From: Arcticibacterium luteifluviistationis
Lineage (GTDB): Bacteria; Bacteroidota; Bacteroidia; Cytophagales; Spirosomataceae
NCBI RefSeq assembly: GCF_003258705.1
Contig: NZ_CP029480.1
Span: 806,001-870,000, forward strand
Reading direction: 5' to 3'
Length of the DNA: 64,000 nt
The position numbers and the translations under genes were made by a program. Below, in pieces: positions 25,973 through 34,957 of this stretch; position 1 is the first letter of the stretch; each line of letters begins with the position of its first letter. The notes below the pieces were generated by a model that was not told where the DNA came from, made no database searches, and saw only the letters and a list, made by a program, of their open reading frames with translations.

Positions 25973-27625
25973 TTATGATTGTAATAATTCGAAGGCACTC
26001 TGAATAGAACTGTCAGAAGGATTATCTCCTCCTATCATTTTGGCTATTTCCAGAATACGCTCATTTTCTTCTAATTTCTTAATACTACTCACAGTTCTAG
26101 CAGCTGTGTCGTTTTTATACACAAAAAAGTGTGATGTACCTTTTCCTGCTATTTGGTGCAAGTGCGTTATAGCCATCACTTGCATATTTTGACTCATTTG
26201 ACGCATCATCACCCCCATTTTAATGGCGACTTCACCAGAAATACCAGTGTCTATCTCATCAAAGATGATGGTAGGCATGGCTGTTTTTTCAGCCAAAATA
26301 TATTTAAGCGAAAGCATCAATCTAGAAAACTCTCCACCAGAAGCCACTTTACGAAGCCCTTGTAGGTCAAAACCTTTATTACCAGAGAACAGAAACTCCA
26401 CTTTATTGATACCGTTTTTATCTAATGGCTGTTCTTCATTATCAATTTTAAAATCTGCATTAGGAATGCCCAACTCTTTAAGCAAAGTCACAACTCTTTT
26501 TTGTAAAGCAGGAACTACCGAAAGGCGTTTCTTAGAAAGTGATTGACCAGTTTTAAGTACTTTGGCTTCTGCCTTTTCTAAGCTTTGAGTCAACACCTTT
26601 AGTTTGTCATCAAAATTAAGAACGTCTTCTACCTTAAGACTCAATGACTCCCTAATCTCAATAAGCCCTTCAATACTTTTGACACCGTGCTTTTGTTGTA
26701 ATCTAAAAATAAGGTCTAACCTACCCTTTAGCTTTTCTATTTCTTCTGGGTCATGCTCTACATCTTCTTCATATTTCTCTACCTCTTCCGCTATATCAAC
26801 CAGCTCCACCTGAACGCTTAAAAGACGCTTTTTCAGGTCTTCATAAACTTGAGCATATTTAACAATAGGGCCTAACTGAACGCTAGCATCCTGCAAAGCA
26901 GAAATAAGAGATTGCTCAGGATGATTTAAAAGCAGACTAACTTGATTGAGCTTTAGCTTAACCTCCTCGGCATTTTCTAAAACATCTAAAGTCTCTTGCA
27001 ACTGCTCTTGCTCATTGAGCTTTAAATTTGCCTCTGAAAGTTCTTCTAACAAAAAACTGTTATAATCAAACTCCTTTTTAAGCTCCGTAGCCTGTTGTGA
27101 CAAATAATCCAGCGACTTCTTGGCGGCTCTGTAAACTTTATAATCTTCTTTATAAGATTTCAACAATGCTTCGTTTTCAGCAAAGGCATCCAGCAAATCT
27201 AATTGATAATCAGACTCGCCTAATAGAATAGAATCATGCTGTGAATGCACATCTAAAAGTCGCTCACTGAGTTTCTTTAAAACATCCAGTGTAACGGGTG
27301 AATCATTGACAAATGCCCTTGACTTTCCCGATGGAGCTATTTCTCTTCTGATTAAACAGGGGTTTTCATAATCTAAGTCGGCTTTTTCAAAAAGCTCTTC
27401 TAATTGATAAGAACCAATATTGAAGGTACCTTCTATAAAACACTTTTTTTCTTGATTATAAAGAGCCTTACCGTCGGCCCGTTTACCCATCAGCAAGCCT
27501 AAGGCTCCAAGCATGATAGATTTACCCGCACCTGTCTCTCCGGTAATGATATTGAGATTGGCGTCTGGAGAAATTTCCAGATGCTCAATGAGTGCGTAAT
27601 TTTTTATTAAAAGATGAGCTAGCAT
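25973..27625 (-). CDS. recN: DNA repair ATPase RecN
   Basis: A 550-residue SMC-like ATPase of recombinational repair. Walker A is GETGAGKS (about residue 29-36), the long coiled coil spans about 150-370, the ABC signature is VASGGEFSRLMLSLK, and Walker B is TIIFDEIDTGISGEVA. The ATG at 27625 gives the family opening MLAHLLIKNYALIEHL; an upstream in-frame extension adds 7 residues lacking similarity. It begins 12 bases before the SCO-operon lipoprotein on the same strand but has its own strong promoter. A decayed copy of the promoter and first codons is at 37651-37786. Confidence 0.95.
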   Translation of the reverse strand: MLAHLLIKNYALIEHLEISPDANLNIITGETGAGKSIMLGALGLLMGKRADGKALYNQEKKCFIEGTFNIGSYQLEELFEKADLDYENPCLIRREIAPSGKSRAFVNDSPVTLDVLKKLSERLLDVHSQHDSILLGESDYQLDLLDAFAENEALLKSYKEDYKVYRAAKKSLDYLSQQATELKKEFDYNSFLLEELSEANLKLNEQEQLQETLDVLENAEEVKLKLNQVSLLLNHPEQSLISALQDASVQLGPIVKYAQVYEDLKKRLLSVQVELVDIAEEVEKYEEDVEHDPEEIEKLKGRLDLIFRLQQKHGVKSIEGLIEIRESLSLKVEDVLNFDDKLKVLTQSLEKAEAKVLKTGQSLSKKRLSVVPALQKRVVTLLKELGIPNADFKIDNEEQPLDKNGINKVEFLFSGNKGFDLQGLRKVASGGEFSRLMLSLKYILAEKTAMPTIIFDEIDTGISGEVAIKMGVMMRQMSQNMQVMAITHLHQIAGKGTSHFFVYKNDTAARTVSSIKKLEENERILEIAKMIGGDNPSDSSIQSAFELLQS

Positions 27626-27643
27626 GGGCAATTTTATTGAACG

Positions 27644-27675
27644 CAAATTTAGTCATTGAAGGTCTTCTTAGCAAA
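27644..27675 (-). promoter_or_regulatory. Full Bacteroidota promoter of recN
   Basis: On the minus strand TTTG (27672-27675) is followed after exactly 20 bases by TAAATTTG (27644-27651). This matches the -33/-7 consensus and spacing of Bacteroidota housekeeping promoters. The -7 box is 18 bases from the recN ATG. Confidence 0.75.
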
Positions 27676-28293
27676 GAGCCATTAACCTATTTTCAGGAAG
27701 AGTTTTAACTAAAAAAATATTAACAGTAATAAGCCCATTTTTTGATAAACCTGCGGGATGATGGCCGACACCACAAACTTCCTTATGACCTTAAAGGCTC
27801 TTGGGACAAACTCTCTCAGTTATACGCTTCCCTTCTATTTAATTGGAACCATATCCTATTTCCCTGGTTTTTTGAGACGTTCCTCAGAAGCTTTCCAGTT
27901 CACCAATTCTGTTTGGCACTTTACAGACCTTTAGCGTTGCATCACTTGTTTTTAGAGGGTTCCATTAAAAAATAACAGAAAGTAGAAGGCACTTCATGGA
28001 GCTATTTTTAATACATTGGAATTACCTAAAACTTCGATATACCTTTAATTCATAAAAGGTGTATATACACGAATCTGCTGAAAAGTTTAATACTTCTTTT
28101 TAACTTGTTGAGCCTAATTAAAAAAAAAGAAGGTAATGCATTTAAGATTTTCCTTCAGAAAAGTCTCCAATAGGCACTCTGCACCATTCTTTGGAAGAAT
28201 AAAGTAACTTAGAAAACGGTAGAGTTTGCTGTGCGGACTCTCCTTGGGAAAAGTAAGTAGAAGAAAATAGAAGTTTAAACCTAAATATAAAAA
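27676..28293. other. Long spacer upstream of the alginate lyase gene
   Basis: About 620 bases without a supported gene. Two overlapping frames at 27742-27975 look protein-like in parts but have no good start or recognisable domain. A divergent palindrome of the hairpin-repeat family lies at 28220-28255 (AGAGT and ACTCT arms). A relic region is likely. Confidence 0.4.
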
Positions 28294-29373
28294 ATGAAAA
28301 GAGTAATTATCAAATCAGCAGCAGTATGTTTATTCCTCGGTATTTCCGTAATACTAAACAGCTGTTCCAATACAGCCAACAAAGAAGAAACCAAAGAAAC
28401 CGTTTACGCCAGTGACGTTATTCCGTTTTTTGATGATTGGAATTTAATTTTAGGAGATGGCTCTAATGTGGGTCATGCAAATAATTTTGAAAATGAAGAC
28501 TTCTTTTATACTGTCAATGATGGCAAAACCAACTGGGTCGTTTTTAAATCACCCAATGGAGGAGATACACATGGAACTTCTAACAATACAAGAACCGAAC
28601 TAGCTCAAGTCAAGAAATGGTATCCTGCCACCGCAGATGATAAATTAACGGCCACATTAAAAGTAATGAATGTATCTGCTACTGGTGACGCTCGAGTAGC
28701 GGCTTCGCACGCTGTAGTGGTAGGTCAGATTCATAGTGCTGATGCCCATGAGAATGAACCCCTTAAAATATTTTACAAGAAATTCCCTGGCCAAACCAAA
28801 GGTTCTGTTTTTTGGCATTATGAAATCAATACTGCGGGTGATGACAATTCGAAACGTTGGGATTATTCATCAGCCGTTTGGGGTAATGACTTTTCTGTAG
28901 TCGGTGCTGAAGAGAATTCCTATCCAGAAGAACCTAAAGATGGTATTGAGTTAGGTGAAGAGTTTAGTTATGAAATCGTGGTTAAAGACGGTATTATGAA
29001 CTTAAAATTCACCAGTGAAGGACATGAAACCAAAACATTTACGAAGAACTTAATTGCATCAGAATTCACTACTACAGCAGACATTCCTAAGCAAACTCAA
29101 GAGTTATTTGTACCCATTGGCCAAGACGGCGTGGAGCGTAAAAATGCATACACTGGGGAAGGATGTTTTTTCAAGCTAGGATGTTACAATCAAACAAATG
29201 GAAAATCTCCGGAAGTGAATAAAAACTGGTGTTCTGGTGCTGAAACACATGGCGGTGATATTCAAAAACAATATGCAGACGAAAACTACGCTGAGGTTTG
29301 GTTTAAAACAGCAAGTATGTCTATAAGTGATGCTTCTGTATCTAATCAAGGCTATTTCGAAAAAAATGATTAA
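28294..29373 (+). CDS. Polysaccharide lyase family 7 alginate lyase (lipoprotein)
   Basis: A 359-residue exported protein (signal ending LNSCSN, so a lipoprotein). The three PL7 signatures are present: RTELAQ near residue 97, equivalent to R-T-E-L-R; QIHS near 146; and FFKLGCYNQ near 291, equivalent to Y-F-K-A-G-x-Y-N-Q. PL7 lyases cleave alginate by beta-elimination through the Gln/His/Tyr catalytic set. It probably sits on the cell surface or periplasm. No SusC/SusD or other alginate genes adjoin it, so it is an orphan relative to usual polysaccharide loci. Confidence 0.88.
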   Translation: MKRVIIKSAAVCLFLGISVILNSCSNTANKEETKETVYASDVIPFFDDWNLILGDGSNVGHANNFENEDFFYTVNDGKTNWVVFKSPNGGDTHGTSNNTRTELAQVKKWYPATADDKLTATLKVMNVSATGDARVAASHAVVVGQIHSADAHENEPLKIFYKKFPGQTKGSVFWHYEINTAGDDNSKRWDYSSAVWGNDFSVVGAEENSYPEEPKDGIELGEEFSYEIVVKDGIMNLKFTSEGHETKTFTKNLIASEFTTTADIPKQTQELFVPIGQDGVERKNAYTGEGCFFKLGCYNQTNGKSPEVNKNWCSGAETHGGDIQKQYADENYAEVWFKTASMSISDASVSNQGYFEKND

Positions 29374-29403
29374 AGTATTTTACCCCAGCTAATCATTTCC
29401 TCT

Positions 29404-29444
29404 AAGCAGGCTATTCTAAAATATCTCTTTAAAATAGCCTGCTT
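29404..29444 (+). terminator. Hairpin after the alginate lyase gene
   Basis: AAGCAGGCTATT and AATAGCCTGCTT form a perfect 12-bp stem with a 17-base AT-rich loop, 30 bases after the stop. It lacks a long T tract, so it may be a terminator or a 3-prime stabilising hairpin. Confidence 0.6.
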
Positions 29445-29729
29445 AAGATTCCACAGCATCCTAAAATCATGGAATGTTTAGTGTTGACCATGCTAAACTC
29501 TACGTAAGAATAATCAACTAAGCCGAAACTCTATTGGAGGAATCTACTCGCTATAGAAGTTCTCACAACTGGAACTTGATTTCCTTCCCAAAAAAAATGT
29601 TTGAAATGAGTCTACCCTCACCGCAACTTTTCATTAAAAAAAGTGGTTTATGCTGTGGAAGATGGTGCTAGCTACTGTTTTTCAATCAAAATTCTTAGGT
29701 TCTAGAAACCTTAAAAGCTCCCAAATACC
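29445..29729. other. Spacer before the YitT gene
   Basis: About 285 bases with no gene, repeat or promoter I can support. Confidence 0.3.
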
Positions 29730-30698
29730 ATGATGCCCTTTCTAAAGCGAATTATAAATAAAACCATACTAAGAACCTGGAAACCTGGAGGAACTAAAAC
29801 TTATACTCATTATAACCCTACTAGAGCTTACCGTAACTTTATAATCACCACCAAACGTTACACCAAGGACTTTATCCTCATTACAATAGGTATCTTTCTA
29901 GCTGCTTTTGGCTTTAAAGGCTTTCTACTTACCAATCATTTCATTGATGGTGGAGCCACTGGTATTTCTCTATTGATTTCGGCACTTACAGACATTCCAT
30001 TGCACTATTTGATTATTGGTGTAAACGTTCCCTTCATTATTCTGGGATACATCATTATGGGAAAGGAATTTGCGGTAAAAACAATTCTGGCAATCACTGG
30101 TTTATCCATTTGTCTGCTAACCGTTACTTTTCCTAATGTTACAAATGACAACTTATTGGTGGCCGTTTTTGGTGGCTTTTTCTTAGGAGCCGGTATCGGC
30201 TTTGCGGTTAGAGGTGGAGCCGTAATAGATGGAACAGAAGTACTAGCCTTATTTTTAAGTAAGAAAATAGGAGCTACCATAGGGGATATTATCTTGATGA
30301 TAAACGTCATGATATTTGCGGCGGCAGCCTATTTCTTGGGTGTAGAAGTTGCACTTTACTCCATGATTACCTACATGGTAGCATCCAAAACTTTGGATTT
30401 CGTGGTAGAAGGCATTGAAGAATACATTGGAGTAACTATTGTATGCCTTCACAGTGAAGAAATGCGTCAAATGATAACCGAAACCATGGGACATGGCGTA
30501 ACCGTTTATAATGGTAAACGCGGTTTTGGAAAACGAGGTGAAAGCCAAGCTGTCGATATTATCTATACCGTGGTCACGAGATTAGAAATAGGCAAACTAA
30601 ACTCCGAAATAGAGAAAGTAGATTCTAATGCTTTTGTTGTCATGAACAGCGTTAAAGACACCAGAGGAGGAATTGTAAAAAAACGACCTTTGCATTAA
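29730..30698 (+). CDS. YitT-family membrane protein
   Basis: A 322-residue protein with a basic N-terminal tail of about 45 residues, five to six membrane helices (KDFILITIGIFLAAFGFKGFLL onward), and a C-terminal DUF2179 domain (residues about 235-320, CLHSEEMRQMITETMGHGVTVYNG). YitT proteins are uncharacterised transporters or regulators; some relatives affect ion or metabolite handling. The GGATGIS motif after the first helix is typical of the family. Monocistronic. Confidence 0.88.
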   Translation: MMPFLKRIINKTILRTWKPGGTKTYTHYNPTRAYRNFIITTKRYTKDFILITIGIFLAAFGFKGFLLTNHFIDGGATGISLLISALTDIPLHYLIIGVNVPFIILGYIIMGKEFAVKTILAITGLSICLLTVTFPNVTNDNLLVAVFGGFFLGAGIGFAVRGGAVIDGTEVLALFLSKKIGATIGDIILMINVMIFAAAAYFLGVEVALYSMITYMVASKTLDFVVEGIEEYIGVTIVCLHSEEMRQMITETMGHGVTVYNGKRGFGKRGESQAVDIIYTVVTRLEIGKLNSEIEKVDSNAFVVMNSVKDTRGGIVKKRPLH

Positions 30699-31053
30699 AT
30701 CTGGGCTACCTTTCTTAAACATTTGCGAAGCACAGCCACCTGCTTTGTCAAAACTTCCATGTGTTTAACGCATGATTGGGAATGAGTTTCTGCTTCATTC
30801 TGGAAAGTCATTTATCAGCTAAGTCCAAAACTTACCAAATACTATATTTGGCAAACCCTTATCAATACGAATTAAACATTCGCTACAACGATATTAATCA
30901 GAACTTAAAAACACAAAATAGCAAATACTCAATCTATACTACCACTAAACCATTCTTTAATTGTATTTAACTAATTTCATTGGTAATAGGTCTTGTTAAT
31001 TATAAAATCATGCTAGTTCTTTAAAGAAGAATGATTTAAAACTAATGCCAGAC
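30699..31053. other. Spacer before the M28 peptidase gene
   Basis: About 350 bases without a supported gene. TATATTTG at 30843-30850 matches the -7 consensus but is 200 bases from the next start, so its role is unclear. Confidence 0.3.
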
Positions 31054-32703
31054 ATGATCAAAAAACTGTTTTTCAATATACTCTTACTTGTTTTCTTTGT
31101 CAATATTGGCTTACAAGCCCAACAAACAGAAGATGACTTCCCTGTATTAAAGCAAATAAACCCTTTAAACATTAAGGGTCACATGACCTTCCTTTCAGAA
31201 GACGACTTAATGGGCAGACGCCCCGGAAGTGAAGGTTTTCAAATAGCCTCAAATTACGTAAAGTCTCAATTCATAGCTCTAGGCTTAAAACCTGCCAATG
31301 AAGGCTCTTATTACCAAAAAGTACCATTAGTACATGGTACAGTAAAAGAGGAGGAGAGTTCTGCGAGTATTATAATTGACGGTAAAACCACTACTATAAA
31401 ATTGTCTGAAGACATCATCCTTTCTCCTTACTATGATAAAGCTGTTTCTGAAGTAACTGCTCCTTTGGTATTTGTAGGATATGGCATTACTGCCCCCGAG
31501 TTTGACTATGACGACTATAGCGGCGTTGATGTAAAAGGTAAAATAGTGGTTTATATTAATTCTGCCCCAAGCACCTTTCCTACCAGTGAAAGAGCTTTTT
31601 ATTCTGGTAGCAGTCCTAAATATGATGCTGCTATTAAAAACGGAGCTATAGGAGTAATAAGCTTTATGCATCCCTCAAACACTAGACGAACCTGGGCATC
31701 TTCAGTGAGTAGGTCAAATAACGGAGGCTTTAAATGGAAAAGCCCTAATGGGATAATTGCAAATTCTTACCCAGATTTAAAAGTCACAGCATTTTTTAAT
31801 AATTCGGAGCTAGACAAGATATTTGGTAAAACTAAAAACAAACTGGAGGAAGCTTTGAGACTTTTTGATGAAGGTAAATCAATATCCTTTCCCATGAATG
31901 TTTCGGCCAATATTAAAGTTGCCACCAAGACCGAGGTTGTTCAAAGTCACAACCTACTTGGCGAAATAACAGGTACTGACCCCGTTTTAAAAGATGAGTA
32001 CATGGTGTATGCTGCTCATGTAGACCACCTCGGAATAGGGAGAGCGATTAAGGGTGATTCTATTTATAATGGAGCACATGATAATGCTTCAGGCGTGGCC
32101 ATTCTCTTGGAGATAGCTAAAACTTTCCAAGCTTTAGAAGAAAAGCCAAAACGTTCCATTCTCTTTGCTATAGTAACAGGAGAAGAATCAGGGCTATTAG
32201 GTTCAGATTACCTAGCTAATAATCGTCCAAAAGGAAAAGAGAAAATGGTGGCCAATATTGCGATGGATATGCCATTCTTTTTCCATCCTATCTTAGATAT
32301 TGTACCATATGGTGCTGTTCACTCAAGCCTCGGAAACCAAACCAAGCAAGTGGCAGATATACTTGGCTTGAAAATTAGCCCCGACCCATTTCCTGAGCAA
32401 GTGATTTTTATTAGAAGTGACCATTATAGTTTCATAAAACAAGGAATACCTGCCCTGTTTATAAAAAGCGGATTTATGACTGTACCTAGCGACACCGTTG
32501 ACCGTTCTATAACAGATGTAATGTGGAGGAGAACTCATTATCATACTCCACAAGATGACATGAATCAGCCCTTTGATTTTAATGCTGCCGCTACACATGT
32601 TAAAGTGGATTTCTTGATTGGTTATCTTGTTGCCAATGAAATTAGCCTACCTAAATGGAATGTTGGAGACTTTTTCGGTAATAAACTAGGTAAGAAAAAC
32701 TAG
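31054..32703 (+). CDS. Exported M28-family zinc aminopeptidase with PA domain
   Basis: A 549-residue exported peptidase (signal MIKKLFFNILLLVFFVNIGLQAQ; another ATG lies three codons upstream). A PA insert occupies about residues 115-250 (VFVGYGITAPEFDYDDYSGVDVKG). The M28 metal set is visible: AAHVDHLG (His and Asp), GAHDNASGVA (bridging Asp), TGEESGLLG (general base Glu and Zn-ligand Glu) and RSDHYSF (His). It removes N-terminal residues from peptides outside the cytoplasm. Length and domain order are normal. Confidence 0.92.
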   Translation: MIKKLFFNILLLVFFVNIGLQAQQTEDDFPVLKQINPLNIKGHMTFLSEDDLMGRRPGSEGFQIASNYVKSQFIALGLKPANEGSYYQKVPLVHGTVKEEESSASIIIDGKTTTIKLSEDIILSPYYDKAVSEVTAPLVFVGYGITAPEFDYDDYSGVDVKGKIVVYINSAPSTFPTSERAFYSGSSPKYDAAIKNGAIGVISFMHPSNTRRTWASSVSRSNNGGFKWKSPNGIIANSYPDLKVTAFFNNSELDKIFGKTKNKLEEALRLFDEGKSISFPMNVSANIKVATKTEVVQSHNLLGEITGTDPVLKDEYMVYAAHVDHLGIGRAIKGDSIYNGAHDNASGVAILLEIAKTFQALEEKPKRSILFAIVTGEESGLLGSDYLANNRPKGKEKMVANIAMDMPFFFHPILDIVPYGAVHSSLGNQTKQVADILGLKISPDPFPEQVIFIRSDHYSFIKQGIPALFIKSGFMTVPSDTVDRSITDVMWRRTHYHTPQDDMNQPFDFNAAATHVKVDFLIGYLVANEISLPKWNVGDFFGNKLGKKN

Positions 32704-32909
32704 TTTAACTTCATACAATTCTAAAAGAAAAACCTAAAGCCTTCCCTTGCCGGAGGGTTTTAGGTTTGCCAAATTCTCTAAAAGGAACATAAGGAATTGA
32801 CAGCTTTCATTTCCTTGTATTTTTCCTAAAAAACCACCTTCGAAGATTATTTTCCTTTTAAATTCTAAAAATAGTACCTCCTTCAAGAACATAATGCTGT
32901 ATGAAACGT

Positions 32910-32917
32910 TAAATTTG
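32910..32917 (+). promoter_or_regulatory. -7 element almost touching the GTG start
   Basis: TAAATTTG matches TAnnTTTG and ends only 4 bases before the GTG at 32922. Transcription would start at or next to the start codon, implying a leaderless mRNA. The paralogous gene at 35584 has the same element at the same distance. Confidence 0.5.
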
Positions 32918-32921
32918 TAAG

Positions 32922-33284
32922 GTGAAAAGGATAGGCAAATCTTTAGGTGTTTTACTCTTTGTAACGATTTATTGCTTCGCAATAGGTCGCGTTAGCACAT
33001 CGAACGTATCCTATGCTTCTCAAAATTCCGAAAAAGGCACTCATATTACTTCTGTTTCTACAGACCTATTTTCTGGTTTTGTATCCTCACAAAGAAATAT
33101 CTCCTCTTCTCCGAACGTTCACAACTCTAATTTTAAAGACAACTTTAGTGGGCCGGGGATACTAGAAAAAAAACATACAGCGGTATTTATAAGCAAATAC
33201 ACGCAATACGTATCTTCTGCAAAAAACCTGCTAATTCATCATAGAAAAGCAGACATCATTTTCCCCTTTCATTACTTCTGGTAA
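32922..33284 (+). CDS. Small exported protein, copy 1 of duplicated pair (protein A1)
   Basis: A 120-residue protein starting with GTG, with an N-terminal hydrophobic signal (LGVLLFVTIYCFAIGRV), a serine- and asparagine-rich middle, and a conserved C-terminal tail ending HRKADIIFPFHYFW at the very terminus. I do not recognise a domain. It is paralogous to 35584-35946. The two genes differ mainly at silent positions in the first 30 codons, which supports real coding and the GTG start. It is followed by the membrane protein B1 after a structured 100-base spacer. Confidence 0.65.
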   Translation: MKRIGKSLGVLLFVTIYCFAIGRVSTSNVSYASQNSEKGTHITSVSTDLFSGFVSSQRNISSSPNVHNSNFKDNFSGPGILEKKHTAVFISKYTQYVSSAKNLLIHHRKADIIFPFHYFW

Positions 33285-33300
33285 TCCATATTTTTTATTA

Positions 33301-33360
33301 ATCGACTGCCGTAAGGCAATTTGATAATCATTTTATGGGCTTTGCACACCGCAATGCCCT
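33301..33360 (+). promoter_or_regulatory. Conserved double hairpin between A1 and B1
   Basis: TGCC-GTAA-GGCA (33307-33318) and GGGC-x-TTGC / GCAA-x-GCCC (33337-33359) form two hairpins. The same two stems occur in the same order at 35968-36020 in the second gene pair, with differences largely in loops. Candidate cis-acting RNA or processing element. Confidence 0.45.
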
Positions 33361-33385
33361 TAAGAACTATATAAAAGATTAAAAA

Positions 33386-33877
33386 ATGGATTTAAACTTA
33401 AGCACTATCATAATAGGTCTTATCTGTATCGCCGTATGCGTGGTACCATTAATTTTAATAGGCAGAGGCCGCAAAAATAAAGAACAAAACAAATTACACG
33501 CACTCACAAAGATTGCTAACCAACACGAAGGACGTATTACTTCACATGCGTTTTCTGGAGATTTCGGAATAGCAATAGACGATAAAAAAGGTTTAGTGTT
33601 TTTTCATAAAGAAGAAAATGGCCAAACCACAGAGGAAGGAATAGACTTAAATTATATTGAAGATTGTAAGCTCAGTAAAACGACACTTTCTGATGCTAAG
33701 AATAAAGAGCATATTGAACAAATCTACTTGTGCTTTTTCCCTCAAAGTGAAAACGACAAAAAAATAAAGTGGGAGCTTTTTAACAGAGAAACTAATCGGC
33801 AGCTCACTGATGAGCTCCAGATTGGGGAGGAATGGAGTAAGCTCATCAATCAACAGATTTATGTCAAGGAGTGGTAA
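33386..33877 (+). CDS. Membrane-anchored hypothetical protein, copy 1 (protein B1)
   Basis: A 163-residue protein with one N-terminal membrane helix (TIIIGLICIAVCVVPLILIG) followed by a basic linker and a soluble domain predicted mostly beta, with FSGDFGIAIDDKKGLVFFHKE and a C-terminal W-S-K-L-I-N. Function unknown. It is paralogous over its whole length to 36048-36548. It is paired with protein A1 and ends in its own strong terminator, separating this unit from the sigma operon. Confidence 0.75.
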   Translation: MDLNLSTIIIGLICIAVCVVPLILIGRGRKNKEQNKLHALTKIANQHEGRITSHAFSGDFGIAIDDKKGLVFFHKEENGQTTEEGIDLNYIEDCKLSKTTLSDAKNKEHIEQIYLCFFPQSENDKKIKWELFNRETNRQLTDELQIGEEWSKLINQQIYVKEW

Positions 33878-33880
33878 AAA

Positions 33881-33915
33881 AAGTCCTGTGGTCAACCCAC
33901 AGGGCTTTTTTTTTA
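33881..33915 (+). terminator. Terminator after B1
   Basis: AAGTCCTGTGG pairs with CCACAGGGCTT and is followed by a run of T. The stem begins right after the stop codon. Confidence 0.85.
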
Positions 33916-34017
33916 AAATTAATTTCCGCCGTCTTGATTCTTTAAAAAGAAGTAGTTTTAAATAAAACCGTAATTTCCTGTTATGCCCAAATCGCTTTCT
34001 CGTTATCTCAGTATAAG

Positions 34018-34524
34018 ATGAAAACAAACGATTTTAAAAATAGGGTACTTTCATTATCGGAGCGGATATTTCCGATGGTAAGCAGAATGCTTGGAAATAG
34101 CACCACTGCCCAAGACGCCACTCAGGAAATCATGATAAAACTCTGGGACAAGCGTAAGCAAATTGAAAGCCACCCTAATCTTACTGGTTTTGTATTCATG
34201 ACTGCACGAAACTACTGCCTAGACATTTTAAAGCGGAAAGGGCCGCAGCTAGTTTCATCAGATTTAGAACTTAATAAGTTAGAAGCTGCCACGGGTCAAG
34301 AGACTTTTGAATGGAATGAGCTTACTACAATTGTAGAAAAAATACTAGCACAGCTCCCTGAGCAACAAAGAGCCATTATGACCATGCGTGATATTGATGG
34401 TTTAGAGTTCCCTGAGATAGCCGCAGCTACACAATTAAAGGTAGAGCATGTTAGAGTGTTGCTCTCGCGTGCTAGAAAACAGGTAGCCGCATCTTTAAAG
34501 AAAACAGAAGATTATGGACATTAA
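34018..34524 (+). CDS. ECF-type RNA polymerase sigma factor
   Basis: A 168-residue sigma-70 family protein with region 2 (residues about 10-75: AQDATQEIMIKLWDKR and FMTARNYCLDILKRK) and region 4 (about 105-160: LPEQQRAIMTMRDIDGLEFPEIAAATQLKVEHVRVLLSRARKQV). It lacks regions 1 and 3, as in ECF factors. The downstream gene overlaps it by 11 bases and looks like its membrane partner. It probably directs expression of its own operon and perhaps the flanking A/B pairs, but that is inference. Confidence 0.92.
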   Translation: MKTNDFKNRVLSLSERIFPMVSRMLGNSTTAQDATQEIMIKLWDKRKQIESHPNLTGFVFMTARNYCLDILKRKGPQLVSSDLELNKLEAATGQETFEWNELTTIVEKILAQLPEQQRAIMTMRDIDGLEFPEIAAATQLKVEHVRVLLSRARKQVAASLKKTEDYGH

Positions 34525-34924
34525 TAAGCTATTAGAAAAATACATGGCAGGCGAAACTACTTTGGAAGAAGAGAAATTTCTTCTAGATAATGCCTCCAAT
34601 CCAGAGCAAGACATGGCAGCCTGGTTTAAATATGCAAAGCATAAGAAAAGGCAGCCTACGCCAAACTTGGGAGAGAAAATATGGGCAACTATCTCAAAGA
34701 AAACACTTCGATTTAAAATCGGCATGTTTGCAGCAGCAGCCTCTATCCTACTCTTGGCTTTCTTTTCTCTCCAGAATCTCAAGCAAGAAAAACTAGCTTA
34801 TAAAGAAAAGGAAGCTACGCTGAAAGAAGCCTTGGCTATGCTTTCTGTGCCAAAAATAAAACCAGCTGCAGCCAGCATTATTTACGAAGACGACTTGGTC
34901 ATTATTTACACCAGCCCTAAATAA
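34514..34924 (+). CDS. Small single-pass membrane protein, putative anti-sigma factor
   Basis: A 136-residue protein with a cytoplasmic N-terminal region (MDINKLLEKYMAGETTLEEEKFLLD, the opening common to Bacteroidota anti-sigma partners), one membrane helix at about residues 75-92 (IGMFAAAASILLLAFFSL), and a short periplasmic coiled tail. The 11-base overlap with the sigma gene and this topology suggest it holds the sigma factor at the membrane. It lacks the FecR domain of larger relatives, so the signal it senses is unclear. Confidence 0.72.
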   Translation: MDINKLLEKYMAGETTLEEEKFLLDNASNPEQDMAAWFKYAKHKKRQPTPNLGEKIWATISKKTLRFKIGMFAAAASILLLAFFSLQNLKQEKLAYKEKEATLKEALAMLSVPKIKPAAASIIYEDDLVIIYTSPK

Positions 34925-34957
34925 CAAGATTCATTTACCAATTAACACTAATTTATT

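Noticed and set aside
27742-27975. Open frame of 77 codons, and an overlapping 58-codon frame at 27758-27934
   Set aside because: Neither has a convincing start, domain or conserved neighbour. The second reads somewhat like a membrane protein fragment, but not enough to call.
30776-30970. Small plus-strand frame in the spacer before the M28 gene
   Set aside because: Composition follows AT-rich spacer sequence; no signal, domain or promoter at a useful distance.
32734-32982. Minus-strand frame overlapping the promoter of the first A gene
   Set aside because: It covers the conserved -7 element and the start of an evidently coding gene on the other strand; no recognisable features.
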